NCBI RefSeq assembly: GCF_020880695.1
Contig: NZ_JAJIWO010000008.1
Span: 143,743 to 207,742, forward strand
Direction of reading: 5' to 3'
DNA: 64,000 nucleotides
From: Mucilaginibacter sp. UR6-11
GTDB taxonomy: Bacteria; Bacteroidota; Bacteroidia; Sphingobacteriales; Sphingobacteriaceae
The notes under the pieces are model-generated. The model ran no database searches. It was not told the origin of the DNA and saw only the letters and a program-made list of their open reading frames with translations. The position numbers and the translations under genes are program-made. Shown in pieces: positions 7,864 to 18,200 of the stretch. Position 1 is the stretch's first letter. Every line of letters starts with the position of its first letter.

Positions 7864-10599
7864 TCAGGTTCCAAAAATACTTTTGGCTTTTTTAATTGTT
7901 TTTTCCAGATCAATCCCCTTACCTAAAACGCCTTTAAACAAGTCGCCGGTTTCTTTTAGCCGGTCTATCGAATTAAATATAGTAAAATCTTTCATTGTTA
8001 GTCCGGGTTTAACCTCATCCCAGGTTAATGGCATCGATACCGTCGCGCCTATTTTGGGCCGTAATGAATAGGGCCCGGCTATAGTGGCACCCGGCCTGTT
8101 TTGCAGAAAGTCAAGATACATTTTACCTTTTCGGGCCGATATCATCCGTTCTAAACTGGTATAATCAGGGATTTGTTTATGTACCAGCGATACAACGATC
8201 CTGGCGAACATCTGCGATTGATCATAACTGTATTTGGCATTTAAGGGGATATATAAATGCATCCCCGTTGAACCGGATGTTTTTGGATAACAAGGCACAT
8301 CCAACGCGTCCAGCACTTTCTTTACCTCTAAGGCCGCAGCTATCACCTGGTCGAAAGTGTTTTTATCCGGATCAAGATCAATCACACAATAATCCGGGTT
8401 ATCCGGCGATTGAATCCGGCTGAACCAGGGATTCATTTCTATACAGCCCAAAGAGGCCATCCAGAGCAGATATGCTTCGTCTGACCCAACGAGGTATTCT
8501 TTATGCTCGCCCTCACTGGTGGTATAGGGGAATGTTTTTGTTACCCAATCGGGTGCTTTACCTTTAACATCTTTTTGATAAAAGCTTGGCCCGTGTATTC
8601 CGTTAGGGAAACGGTTAAGCGACATGGGCCTGTCTTTCAGGTAAGGCAAAATATAGTCGGCCACCTGATAGTAGTAGTTAAACATATCGCGTTTGGTAAC
8701 CCCGTCTTCGGGCCAGTAAACCTTACTTAAATGCGTAAATTTTAACTCATGGCCACATATTTTACGCACCTGTGTCTCATCTTTAGGGTTGAGCAGGGTT
8801 TTGCGGTCTTTATCTGATGGCGGTTTAATGGCATCGTGGGTTTCCTCCGCAGGTGATTCTTCTGCTTCTTTCACAACATCCTCCGTATCTTTTGGTGTTT
8901 CAAGTATTACATCTTTGGCTTTTTTATCAATACGCAGTCCTTTAAATGAAGCCTGCCTGAAAACGCCGTCGCTGGTAACTTCTGCAAAAGCAACTTCGCC
9001 TACCAGGTCAGGCTTTAACCAGGTTGGTTTGGCACCCAGGCGCTGCGGCCTGAAGCGTGATGGCTTGTCAACATCAGGTTCAACATCAAACGGGCTTTTA
9101 TCGGTTATTAACGGCTTAAACTCTGCCATCATTTCTTTCTGCAATTTTTCAGAAAACCCGGTACCAACCTTACCTACATATTTCAACGTATCCCCGTCAT
9201 AAACGGCCAGTATCAATGCGCTGAAGGCTTTGGCAGTACCCGCATTTTTGGTAAAACCAGCAATTATCACCTCCTGGCGGCGCTGCACCTTGATTTTTAA
9301 CCATTCTTTTGACCGCAGATCAGAAGTATAAATACTGCTTGCCTTTTTAGCAATAATGCCTTCCATTCCGATTTTTTCGGCGGCAGCAAAAAATTCTTTG
9401 CCATTGGCGGCAAACACTTTGCTTTGCCTTACCTGGTCGGTATCAGTTGGTAAAACTTTTTGCAGAATTGCCTGCCTGTCACTCAACGGCAGGCCCATCA
9501 GGTTTTTACCTTCGTACCATAAAATATCAAAGACATAGTAAACCAGGTTACCATCGGCCTCGCTTCGCCAGTTTTGCAGTGCGCCAAAGTCAGATAAGCC
9601 TTTGTCGTTCAGTACCACAATTTCACCGTCAATCACAGCGTTTAGCTGCCAGTTTTTAAGAATTTTATTAATGGGATAGTATTTATCAAACGGGATGTTG
9701 TTGCGTGAAATAAGCTCAGCTCCTTTTTTATCAATAGCAGCAATGGCCCGGTAACCGTCCCATTTAACTTCGTACACCCAGTCGGGGTCATCAAAAGGCT
9801 CGTCCACCAGGGTGGCCTTCATGGGTTTTATGTTTTTAGGTACCGGCGATTTTGGCGCAGCCTTTAATAACGCCTCTATATCGGGCTCATTTTTAGCCAC
9901 CTGCCCCTCAGCCAGGTTTTCAACCACCACTTCCTCAGCCGGTTTTGCCAGGCTTTTTTTTTTACTTTCTTTAGGCGATTCGTCTACATCTTCTTCATGA
10001 CCGTGCTGCCAAACTTTCTCGCTGGTTTTCTCCATGGTCTCAATGGATTTGCCGGACAGTACTGATTTATCTTTTTTGGTAATATCCGTTTTAGACGCAA
10101 AATCATCATTGTGTTTGATTAGCAGCCAGCCATTTTCGCCCATGCCATGGGTTTTAACCAGGGCAAATTCGCCTTTCAGTTTCTCACCGTGCAGCTTGAT
10201 TTTAACCGAGCCTGATTTTAACTGTTGGAGCAAATGTTTTTCCTGCGCTTTTTTGCCTTTTATCTCCTCAATAGGCTCATAGGTTCCCTCATCCCAGACG
10301 ATTACGGTACCGCCGCCATATTCTCCCTGCGGGATAATGCCTTCAAAGTTGCGGTAATCAAACGGATGATCTTCAACCATCATTGCCAGCCGTTTTACTT
10401 TCGGGTCGGTTGACGGGCCCTTGGGGACCGCCCAGCTCTTTAATACGCCATCCATTTCCAGCCTGAAATCATAATGCAGGCGCGACGCGTCATGCTTTTG
10501 TATTACAAACATTAAGTGGTCCTTATCCTTACTGCGGCCGGCTTTAGGTTCGGCAGTTTTGGTAAAGTCGCGCTTTTCTGCATATTTTTCAAGACCCAT
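7864..10599 (-). CDS. ligD: ATP-dependent DNA ligase D (phosphoesterase-ligase-polymerase)
   Basis: 911 residues with all three LigD modules in the order phosphoesterase, ligase, polymerase. The 3'-phosphoesterase domain (about 1-170) has HDASRLHYDFRLE and the EDHPFDY / PQGEYGGGTV motifs. A charged linker (about 175-250) follows. The ligase domain has the adenylated lysine in EVKWDGYR (K279). The primase-polymerase domain (about 610-900) has HLSKVYWP, the metal-binding DLDP and SGSTGMHLYIP. LigD ends, fills and seals double-strand breaks in bacterial non-homologous end joining together with Ku. No ku gene is in the window, which is unusual because it often adjoins ligD. A DUF3606 gene lies 11 bp upstream and a 113-residue gene 8 bp downstream. 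Confidence 0.95.
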   Translation of the reverse strand: MGLEKYAEKRDFTKTAEPKAGRSKDKDHLMFVIQKHDASRLHYDFRLEMDGVLKSWAVPKGPSTDPKVKRLAMMVEDHPFDYRNFEGIIPQGEYGGGTVIVWDEGTYEPIEEIKGKKAQEKHLLQQLKSGSVKIKLHGEKLKGEFALVKTHGMGENGWLLIKHNDDFASKTDITKKDKSVLSGKSIETMEKTSEKVWQHGHEEDVDESPKESKKKSLAKPAEEVVVENLAEGQVAKNEPDIEALLKAAPKSPVPKNIKPMKATLVDEPFDDPDWVYEVKWDGYRAIAAIDKKGAELISRNNIPFDKYYPINKILKNWQLNAVIDGEIVVLNDKGLSDFGALQNWRSEADGNLVYYVFDILWYEGKNLMGLPLSDRQAILQKVLPTDTDQVRQSKVFAANGKEFFAAAEKIGMEGIIAKKASSIYTSDLRSKEWLKIKVQRRQEVIIAGFTKNAGTAKAFSALILAVYDGDTLKYVGKVGTGFSEKLQKEMMAEFKPLITDKSPFDVEPDVDKPSRFRPQRLGAKPTWLKPDLVGEVAFAEVTSDGVFRQASFKGLRIDKKAKDVILETPKDTEDVVKEAEESPAEETHDAIKPPSDKDRKTLLNPKDETQVRKICGHELKFTHLSKVYWPEDGVTKRDMFNYYYQVADYILPYLKDRPMSLNRFPNGIHGPSFYQKDVKGKAPDWVTKTFPYTTSEGEHKEYLVGSDEAYLLWMASLGCIEMNPWFSRIQSPDNPDYCVIDLDPDKNTFDQVIAAALEVKKVLDALDVPCYPKTSGSTGMHLYIPLNAKYSYDQSQMFARIVVSLVHKQIPDYTSLERMISARKGKMYLDFLQNRPGATIAGPYSLRPKIGATVSMPLTWDEVKPGLTMKDFTIFNSIDRLKETGDLFKGVLGKGIDLEKTIKKAKSIFGT

Positions 10600-10610
10600 G
10601 TCGATATTAT

Positions 10611-10784
10611 TTAATTATTTAAATATGCTTTTACGGCCGCTACCGAGTTTCCGGCTTTTTGCACTGCCTCACGCAACCTGCTGGCTGTTACACCTAATTT
10701 TTCAGCCCAATATTCCACTTCATAATTCTCATGAATATTGATCAGTTCCCTGTCAGGGCTGCCAACTTTATCTTTATTATCCAT
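10611..10784 (-). CDS. DUF3606 small protein (57 aa)
   Basis: 57 codons from the ATG at 10784 to the TAA at 10611. The translation carries the DUF3606 signature: a DRELINIHENYEVEYWAEKL stretch, then GVTASRLREAV and GNSVAAVKAYL. DUF3606 proteins are short helical proteins of unknown function. It lies 11 bp upstream of ligD on the same strand and almost certainly shares its transcript. The link with ligD suggests a DNA-repair or stress role, but that is inference. Confidence 0.85.
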   Translation of the reverse strand: MDNKDKVGSPDRELINIHENYEVEYWAEKLGVTASRLREAVQKAGNSVAAVKAYLNN

Positions 10785-10914
10785 ATTATTAATTCATTAT
10801 TAATATTTTAAACAACTAATTGTAATAAATAGTTTTGCAACAGGCTATTCAAATTTAATGCTTTTGCGGATCCACAACCGGTTTGCCACTGCAAATCAAA
10901 AAAACCGTATAACG

Positions 10915-10950
10915 CAAAAGCCGAAACAGACTGATCTGTTTCGGCTTTTG
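10915..10950. terminator. Rho-independent terminator
   Basis: A 15-bp perfect inverted repeat (10915-10929 with 10936-10950, core GCCGAAACAG/CTGTTTCGGC) with a 6-nt loop. It lies 19 bp after the stop of the ThuA fusion gene on the minus strand. The T-tract is short (CTTTTG), so efficiency is uncertain. Confidence 0.8.
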
Positions 10951-10968
10951 TAAGGTGTTGACTTAGTA

Positions 10969-13686
10969 CTATTGTTTCTTCAAAGAGAAGATCCAATCCA
11001 ATATCTGTTTAGCTTCGTCAGCTTTTAAGCTTGGGTGGGCGGGCATGGTAACATCGCCCCAAACACCGGTACCGCCATTTTGTATTTTATTGGTAAGCGC
11101 CGTATAGCTGGCTTTATTTTTCTTGTATTTGTTGGCCACATCAGCAAATGCGGGGCCTATTACCTTCTCATTTGTTTTATGGCATGATTTACAATCCATT
11201 GACATCATTAATGCTTTACCGGCTGCAAATGGCAATGACGGATCAACCGGCTCATCAAGGCTGCCCGCTGCAATAATAACCGGCTTGCTGGTTACGGATG
11301 CCAGTTTAACATCCTTAACCGTTACCCTTGCGTTGAAAGTGCCTGCCTTTGGATAGGTATAAGTTACCCGGGGCTGGCTGGTGATTTTTTTAATGCCGTT
11401 ACCAAAGTTCCAGGTATAGGTCATCTTATCATTTTCAGGGTCAGTAGCTTTAACCGAGAGGGTTACCGTTGTTGGCAATGCGCCGTAGGTTTTATCACTG
11501 GTTAGGCCCGCAATTTCCGGCGCACGGTTGCCTGCGTTGTATTCAATACACACTAAACCGGCATCACCGTTCTTCTTGAACCAGCCGTTACCATACTCTA
11601 GTACATACAATTTGCCGTCTGGGCCTAACTCCATGTCTATCATTGAATTAAATTTGGCATCTTTCATAAATGGTTCCATTGATACGTAGTTACCCTGTGC
11701 ATCCATGGTTACCGCTTTTATCCAGCCGCGTATAAAATCGTAAATAAACAACTTGTTATTATAGTAAGCCGGCAAAGCGCCCGGCGTTTTAAAATCTTCG
11801 GAGTGATAAACCGGGCCGGCCATAGCGGTGCGACCACCTGAACCCAGCTCAGGAAACTGCGGCGACTCGGCATACGGATACCAGATAAATGCCGGTTGTG
11901 CGTTTGGCAACACGCTTAAACCGGTGTTGTTTCTTGAATTATTGACAACATGACTAGGGTCGAACGCGGCGCCAACTTTACCGGTTGCGTAATCATACTC
12001 GCGGTACGGGTAGTTGTCTCCAACAAAATAGGGATAGCCAAAATTACCGGCTTTACGGGCCTGGTTAATTTCGTCATAACCGCGCGGGCCGTGTGTTTCA
12101 AGGCTGTCATTGTTAGCATCCGGGCCAACCTCGCCCCAGTATAAAAAGCCGGTCTTTTTATCAACAGAAATCCGGTATGGGTTACGGTTACCCATTACAT
12201 AAATTTCAGGGCGGGTTTTTTCCATTCCCTTAGGGAACAGGTTACCCTCAGGGATGGTATAACTGCCATCCGGGTGTATTTTTAAACGCAGGATCTTCCC
12301 GCGCAGGTCGTTTGTGTTTCCGGATCCTCTCCGGTCATCATACTGCTCAAACCCGGGCCTGTCATCCAACGGAGAATAGGAATAGGAGTTTGGCGGATTT
12401 TTACCCCTGCCGTCATTAGGCTCATCAAAGGGCGTTGTGTTATCGCCCTGCGAAACAAAAAGTATATGGTCCTTGCCAAAGGCGATCGACCCGCCGGTAT
12501 GGCAGCAAATTTCGCGGGTTGTTTTAACCTCTATAACAACTTTCTCGCTTTTCATACTAACCTTATCGTTGATCAGGGTAAAGCGCGATAAGCGGTTAAC
12601 TACCGAGCCGGAAGGGCTGTAATAAGCATAGAAATAATGATTGGTTTTAAAATCGGGATCGATCTGTACACCTAATAAACCTTCTTCGGCGTTAACACCG
12701 GGGGTATGCAATGTCTTATAGTAAACATCAAGCTGACCAACTTTGGTAACTTTTTTGGTAAGGTGATGATATAACATAAACTCGCCTTTGCGCTGTGCTA
12801 CCAGTATGTCCAGGTTTGGCAAAACGGTCATTTCGGTGGGTTCGTCAAAAGTGTCGGTAACCAGTTGTTTTTTGTTAAACCGGTTATCCTCAGGTACACG
12901 CTGGGTTTTTGCTTTGGCGTAATTTAGCGGCGTGTTATTACCGATAGCATATTTAATACCACCCAATAAATGCTGCAAAAATAATGGCTCGCTGTAGGAT
13001 TCATCAGTATGGCCCAAACCGGTATAAAACACCCGGCCGCCATCAAACTCATGATACCAGGCTATAGGGTGCCTGGCCCCCATTTTAAAGGCATCATCCC
13101 CACCGTTTTTAGCATAGTTAAGTGATGATTCTTCTAAATTTATCAATACGTGGATATCCGGATTTACGGATTTATAATGGTACCACTCGTCCTTGCGTTT
13201 CCACTCGGCCGGCAACATTTTAGTAGCGATAAAGCTTTTATCCACCACAGTTAAAGTAGCCATTTGCTGTGCAGGGTGATGTGCAAAATATCCGCCTACC
13301 ATCCGGCCATACCATGGCCAGTTATATTCCGCATCGGCAGCAGCGTGGATGCCCACGAAACCACCACCTGCCTGGATATATCTTTCCAGGTCGGCTTGCT
13401 GCCTGTTGTTTAAAATATCACCGGTTGTACTGGCAAACACCAATACGGTGTATTTTTTTAAGTTGCTTTCTGTAATCTTATCCGCATCGGTAGTGGTATC
13501 AACCAGGAAACCATTTTCCTGGCCCAGTTTCATGATAGCCTGTGCCGCAAGCGGGATAGAGCCATGATGAAAACCTGCCGTTTTCTTAAAAACCAATAGT
13601 CGTGGTTTTACCTGTGCTTCGGCATTACCTGCACTTAACAGTGCTAAAAGAGCAATGCTTAAAAAGCTAAAGAGTCTTAATTTCAT
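10969..13686 (-). CDS. Secreted ThuA / PQQ-sugar dehydrogenase / PKD / cytochrome c fusion
   Basis: 905 residues. A signal peptide (about 1-24, ending AGNAEA) is followed by a ThuA-like domain (about 27-245; LLVFKKTAGFHHGSI, GGGFVGIHAAAD). Next come a beta-propeller of the glucose/sorbosone dehydrogenase type (about 275-690; LGVQIDPDF, ARKAGNFGYPYFVGDN), a PKD domain (about 705-785; YTWNFGNG, YTYPKAGTFNARVTV) and a C-terminal class I cytochrome c. The haem motif CKSCH starts at 832 and the likely distal ligand is Met881 in DVTMPAHP. The design suggests a periplasmic enzyme that oxidises a sugar derivative and passes electrons to its own haem. The substrate is unknown. Confidence 0.9.
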   Translation of the reverse strand: MKLRLFSFLSIALLALLSAGNAEAQVKPRLLVFKKTAGFHHGSIPLAAQAIMKLGQENGFLVDTTTDADKITESNLKKYTVLVFASTTGDILNNRQQADLERYIQAGGGFVGIHAAADAEYNWPWYGRMVGGYFAHHPAQQMATLTVVDKSFIATKMLPAEWKRKDEWYHYKSVNPDIHVLINLEESSLNYAKNGGDDAFKMGARHPIAWYHEFDGGRVFYTGLGHTDESYSEPLFLQHLLGGIKYAIGNNTPLNYAKAKTQRVPEDNRFNKKQLVTDTFDEPTEMTVLPNLDILVAQRKGEFMLYHHLTKKVTKVGQLDVYYKTLHTPGVNAEEGLLGVQIDPDFKTNHYFYAYYSPSGSVVNRLSRFTLINDKVSMKSEKVVIEVKTTREICCHTGGSIAFGKDHILFVSQGDNTTPFDEPNDGRGKNPPNSYSYSPLDDRPGFEQYDDRRGSGNTNDLRGKILRLKIHPDGSYTIPEGNLFPKGMEKTRPEIYVMGNRNPYRISVDKKTGFLYWGEVGPDANNDSLETHGPRGYDEINQARKAGNFGYPYFVGDNYPYREYDYATGKVGAAFDPSHVVNNSRNNTGLSVLPNAQPAFIWYPYAESPQFPELGSGGRTAMAGPVYHSEDFKTPGALPAYYNNKLFIYDFIRGWIKAVTMDAQGNYVSMEPFMKDAKFNSMIDMELGPDGKLYVLEYGNGWFKKNGDAGLVCIEYNAGNRAPEIAGLTSDKTYGALPTTVTLSVKATDPENDKMTYTWNFGNGIKKITSQPRVTYTYPKAGTFNARVTVKDVKLASVTSKPVIIAAGSLDEPVDPSLPFAAGKALMMSMDCKSCHKTNEKVIGPAFADVANKYKKNKASYTALTNKIQNGGTGVWGDVTMPAHPSLKADEAKQILDWIFSLKKQ

Positions 13687-13819
13687 TTAATTAAAGTTTT
13701 GTTTGGCTGTCTTTTGGTTTAGCAATAGATTGCGGTTCTAAAAGTATTCAAAATCCAAACAAAACTTTAATAATGTTATAAAAAAATGCTAAAGATGTGT
13801 AAATGTTACACAATACACA

Positions 13820-15235
13820 TTAGCGCCAACCCCCTCCAAGCGAACGGTATAGTTCTGCAACTGCATTTAAGCGTTCGGTTTTAATAGTGGCCAGCTCCAG
13901 CTCGCTTTGTAAAACGTTGCCCTGAGCAGTTATAACCTCAAGGTAATTTGCCATGCCGTTTTTAAAGAGCTGGTTGGCGTTGGCTGTTGCTTTTTGGAGG
14001 GTATTTACCCGGTTGGCTGCAATATCCTGTTCGGCTTTGAGTTTGTCGATCTTAACCAGCGCGTCAGATACCTCGCCAACGGCAGTTAATACCGTCTGCC
14101 TGAATTGGATCACTGTCTTCTCCCGATCAATCTTTGCTACTTCATAACTGGTTTTTAACTCTTTGTGATTTAACAAAGGCTGTAAAACGCTGCCGGATAC
14201 TATCCCGAATAACGAAGCCGGGATATTAAACCAATTGCTGGCTTTGAACGAGTTTACACCACCGCTGGCAGTGATCCGCAAAGCGGGGTACATTTCGGCC
14301 TGGTTAATGCCAACGTTGGCATTGGCTATGTTAAGTGCAAGCTCGCTGCTTTTTACATCAGGCCGGCGGCTAACCAATACTGATGGTAACCCGGCTGAAA
14401 GGTTATCAGAAAAAGTAACCTCATTTAAGGTTTTATTGCGCTCAATCCTGTCGGGCAATTCGCCGGTTAATATGCGTAACGCGTTTTCCTGCAGGGCTAT
14501 GTTCTGCTCAAATTGCGGCACTAATTGCGATGCGGCCAATCGTTGCGCTTCGGCTTGTTGTACCGCCAGTAAAGTAACCTGGCCCGCGGTATATTGCAGG
14601 TTGATAATGCGCAGCGTACTATCGTTTAACCTTACATTTCTTTGCGCGGTTGCTAACTGGGCATCCAGCATCAACAGGTTATAATAACCTTGCGAAACCG
14701 AAGCTACAATATTAGTCTGTATCGCTTTTTTAGCCTCGGTAGTTTGCAAATAAGCAGCTAAGGCGGCTTTATTTTGATTATGGATCTTACCCCATATATC
14801 AGCCTCCCATGACAGGGATAAATTAGCCGAGTAATCCTCGATATGTTTGGTACCTATACCCGCGTTTGCTAAACTAAGTCCGTTCAGGCTGTTGTCTGAC
14901 GGGCGGCTGGTGCTGGCGCTAACATTTAAACCAACAGTTGGCACATAGTTCCACTTTACCTGTTTAACCAGTAACTGAGATGCCTCGATATTTTTGATAG
15001 CCAGTTGCATATCGTAATTTTTTACAATGGCGCTGTCTATCAGCTTTTGCAGTTCGGCATCGGTAAAGAAATTCTTCCACGGGATGTCAGCGATGCTGGT
15101 GGTATCCGTGGTGGTACTGTTTCTAAAAGCCGCAGGCAATTCAGCCTGCGGTGTTTTCATATCCTTTGATACTTTACAGGCGCCAAGCACCAGTACAGCA
15201 GCTATCAAAAGGTATTTATCTATATAATTCTTCAT
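13820..15235 (-). CDS. RND efflux outer-membrane lipoprotein (TolC/NodT family)
   Basis: 471 residues. A lipoprotein signal with lipobox LGAC (cysteine about residue 20) is followed by two OEP repeats with long amphipathic helices, for example QLATAQRNVRLNDSTLRIINL and QNVGINQAEMYPALRITASG-type sequence around the second repeat. It forms the outer-membrane duct of a tripartite pump. It starts 18 bp after the pump gene and is the last gene of the tetR-mfp-rnd-omf operon. The drug or solute exported is not predictable. Confidence 0.92.
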   Translation of the reverse strand: MKNYIDKYLLIAAVLVLGACKVSKDMKTPQAELPAAFRNSTTTDTTSIADIPWKNFFTDAELQKLIDSAIVKNYDMQLAIKNIEASQLLVKQVKWNYVPTVGLNVSASTSRPSDNSLNGLSLANAGIGTKHIEDYSANLSLSWEADIWGKIHNQNKAALAAYLQTTEAKKAIQTNIVASVSQGYYNLLMLDAQLATAQRNVRLNDSTLRIINLQYTAGQVTLLAVQQAEAQRLAASQLVPQFEQNIALQENALRILTGELPDRIERNKTLNEVTFSDNLSAGLPSVLVSRRPDVKSSELALNIANANVGINQAEMYPALRITASGGVNSFKASNWFNIPASLFGIVSGSVLQPLLNHKELKTSYEVAKIDREKTVIQFRQTVLTAVGEVSDALVKIDKLKAEQDIAANRVNTLQKATANANQLFKNGMANYLEVITAQGNVLQSELELATIKTERLNAVAELYRSLGGGWR

Positions 15236-15253
15236 TTTAGTAAGTGTTAAAAG

Positions 15254-18200
15254 TTATACCAGTTGGGTTTCAGGAACGGCCGGTATAGTTACGCCATTTT
15301 GATGGTGATGATGATCTTCGTGATCTTTATCCAAAGCGAACGGAACACCGGTAATTTTTTCCTGCAGATGCTGGAAGATCACAAACAGTACCGGGATAAT
15401 AAACAGTCCCAGCAATACGCCGGATACCATCCCGCCTGCGGCGCCAATACTGATAGAGTGGTTACCCTGTGCCGACGGACCGGTAGCGATACTCATCGGG
15501 AACAAACCAAACACGAAGGCCAGGGATGTCATGACGATGGGGCGCAACCTTAATTTAGCGGCCTCAATGGCTGATGCTACCAGGTCGCGTCCTGCCCTGC
15601 GGCGCTGTATGGCAAACTCGACGATCAGGATGGCATTTTTAGCCAGCAAGCCTATCAGCATGATCAGGGCTACCTGCACGTAGATATTGTTTTCGATACC
15701 GGTTAAACCTAATACCACAAACACACCGAAGACACCTGTAGGGATAGACAGGATCACCGCCAGCGGCAAGATATAGCTTTCGTATTGTGCCGATAACAGG
15801 AAGTAAACAAATATCAAACACATCAGGAATACGATGGTAGATTGCCCTCCTGATGAGATCTCTTCGCGGGTTTGGCCCGAGAACTCGTAGGCAAAGCCGG
15901 TTGGCAATTCGTCTTTGGCAACTTCCTGGATCGCCCTGATGGCATCACCCGAGCTGTAGCCGGGTTTTGGGATGGCATTCACCTCGATAGAGTTGAACAG
16001 GTTGTACCTTGACGCGGTTTCTGAACCAAAAACACGGGTTAATTTTACCAGCGTGTTAACCGGCACCATTTCGCCTTTATTGTTTTTTACAAACACACGG
16101 TCAATAGCCGCTGGATCAGTACGGTCGGCAATATCAGCCTGAACAACCACGCGGTAGTATTTTCCAAAGCGGTTAAAATCTGATGCCTGAGCGGTACCGA
16201 AATAGGCCTGCATGGTAGCTAAGATATCCTTAACATTTACACCCAGCTGACTGGCTTTTTCATCATCAACCTCCAGTTGTAATTGCGGATAATCTGCTTT
16301 GTAAGAAGTGAAGGCAAAAGCGATCTCTTTTTTCTGCATCAGCTTGCCGATAAAGTTATTGGCAATACCGCTAAACTTATCCAGCCTGCCGTTGGTTTTA
16401 TCCTGCAGCATCACATCAAGCGCTTCTACGTTACTAAAGCCCGGCACAGTTGGGAAACTGAACACAAAGAAGGTACCGCCCGGTATACCGGCTAATTTAC
16501 CCCTTACGATATTTTGGATATCATCAATATTCTTAACACCGCCTCTTTGCTCATTGGGTTTTAACAGCAGGAATATTACACCTGCCGACGGGCTGCTTGA
16601 TTGCGTTAAAAAGTTGAAACCAGACAGCGCAGTAACAAACCTTGCTGATGGTAAAGTTTTTAACTGATCTTCGGCCTGTTTAAATGTTTTATTGGTGGCA
16701 TCTAACGAACTACCTGATGGTGTTGAAACCGCTATCGCCACAAAGCCCTGATCCTCTGTTGGGATAAAGCCCGATTTGGTGGTATTTACCAGGTAAACCG
16801 TGGCAACTGTCACCAATGCAAGGCCGGATACGGCAACCCATCTGTTCTTGATCAGCGTTCTTACTCCGCCGATGTATTTATCGGTCATGTAGTTAAAGCT
16901 GCTGTTGAAGCCCGCATAAAATTTTTCACTAAAGCCTTTTTTGGGCGCCTCATGGCCGTCAGCGGTATGTTTATTTTTCAGGAATAATGCTGCCAGTGCA
17001 GGGCTTAACGTTAAGGCGTTAACAGCTGATATTAAGATCGCTATAGCCATGGTTAACGCAAACTGACGGTAAAATATACCGGTAGACCCGGTCATGAAAC
17101 TAACCGGTAAAAATACAGCCGCCATAACCAGCGTAATAGAGATAATGGCACCTGTTATTTCATGCATAGCCTGTGTGGTTGCAGCCCTGGGCGAAAGGCC
17201 CGGGTTGTGTTCCATTTTAGCATGCACCGCCTCTACCACCACAATGGCATCATCCACCACAATACCTATGGCCAGTACCAACGCAAACAGCGTTAAAAGG
17301 TTAACCGAGAAACCGAACAGGTTCATGAAGAAAAATGTACCGATAATTGCAACCGGCACGGCAATAGCCGGAATTAAGGTGGACCTGAAATCCTGCAAGA
17401 AAATAAATACTACGATAAATACCAGTATAAATGCTTCGATCAGGGTATGTTCAACCTGGGTGATGGATTCGTCCAGATCGGTTTTGGTACGATAGAACTG
17501 GTTGTATTTGATGCCGACCGGGAACTCCTTCGACGCTTTTTCCATCAGCTTATCAATGGCTATCTGGATCTCGTTGGCGTTAGATCCTGATAACTGTATA
17601 ACACCGATAATGATACCGTCGTGCCCGTTAAGGTGGGTTGCACTGGTATATGAATAAGTACCCAGCTCTACACGCGCCACATCTTTTAAATGCAATACAG
17701 ATCCATCAGCATTTGCACGGATAGCAATGTTTTGATACTCTTCCGGTTGGGTAAGCTTGCCTTTGTATTTAATTACATATTCAAATGCCTCTTTGCTTTG
17801 TACGCCCAATTTACCCGGCGCAGCCTCCAAATTTTTATCCTGTATGGCTGCCATAACTTCGGCAGGGGTAATTTTATAAGCTGCCATCTGGCTGGGGTTT
17901 AGCCAAACCCGCATCGAGTAATCTTTTATACCACCAAATATACTGGCTGAACCTACCCCCGGAATACGTTTAATCTCCGGAATAATATTGATCTGCACAT
18001 AGTTGGCTATAAAGGTTTGATCGTATTTTTTCGGATCTTCGGTGTAAACACCTATGGCACCTATAAAGCTATTTTGCTGCTTGGTAGTGGTTATACCATA
18101 TTGAACCACCTCTGCCGGTAACTGGCTGGTAGCCTGCGAAACACGGTTTTGAACGTTTACTGCTGCCTGGTCGGGATTGGTTCCCTGTTTAAAGTAAACC

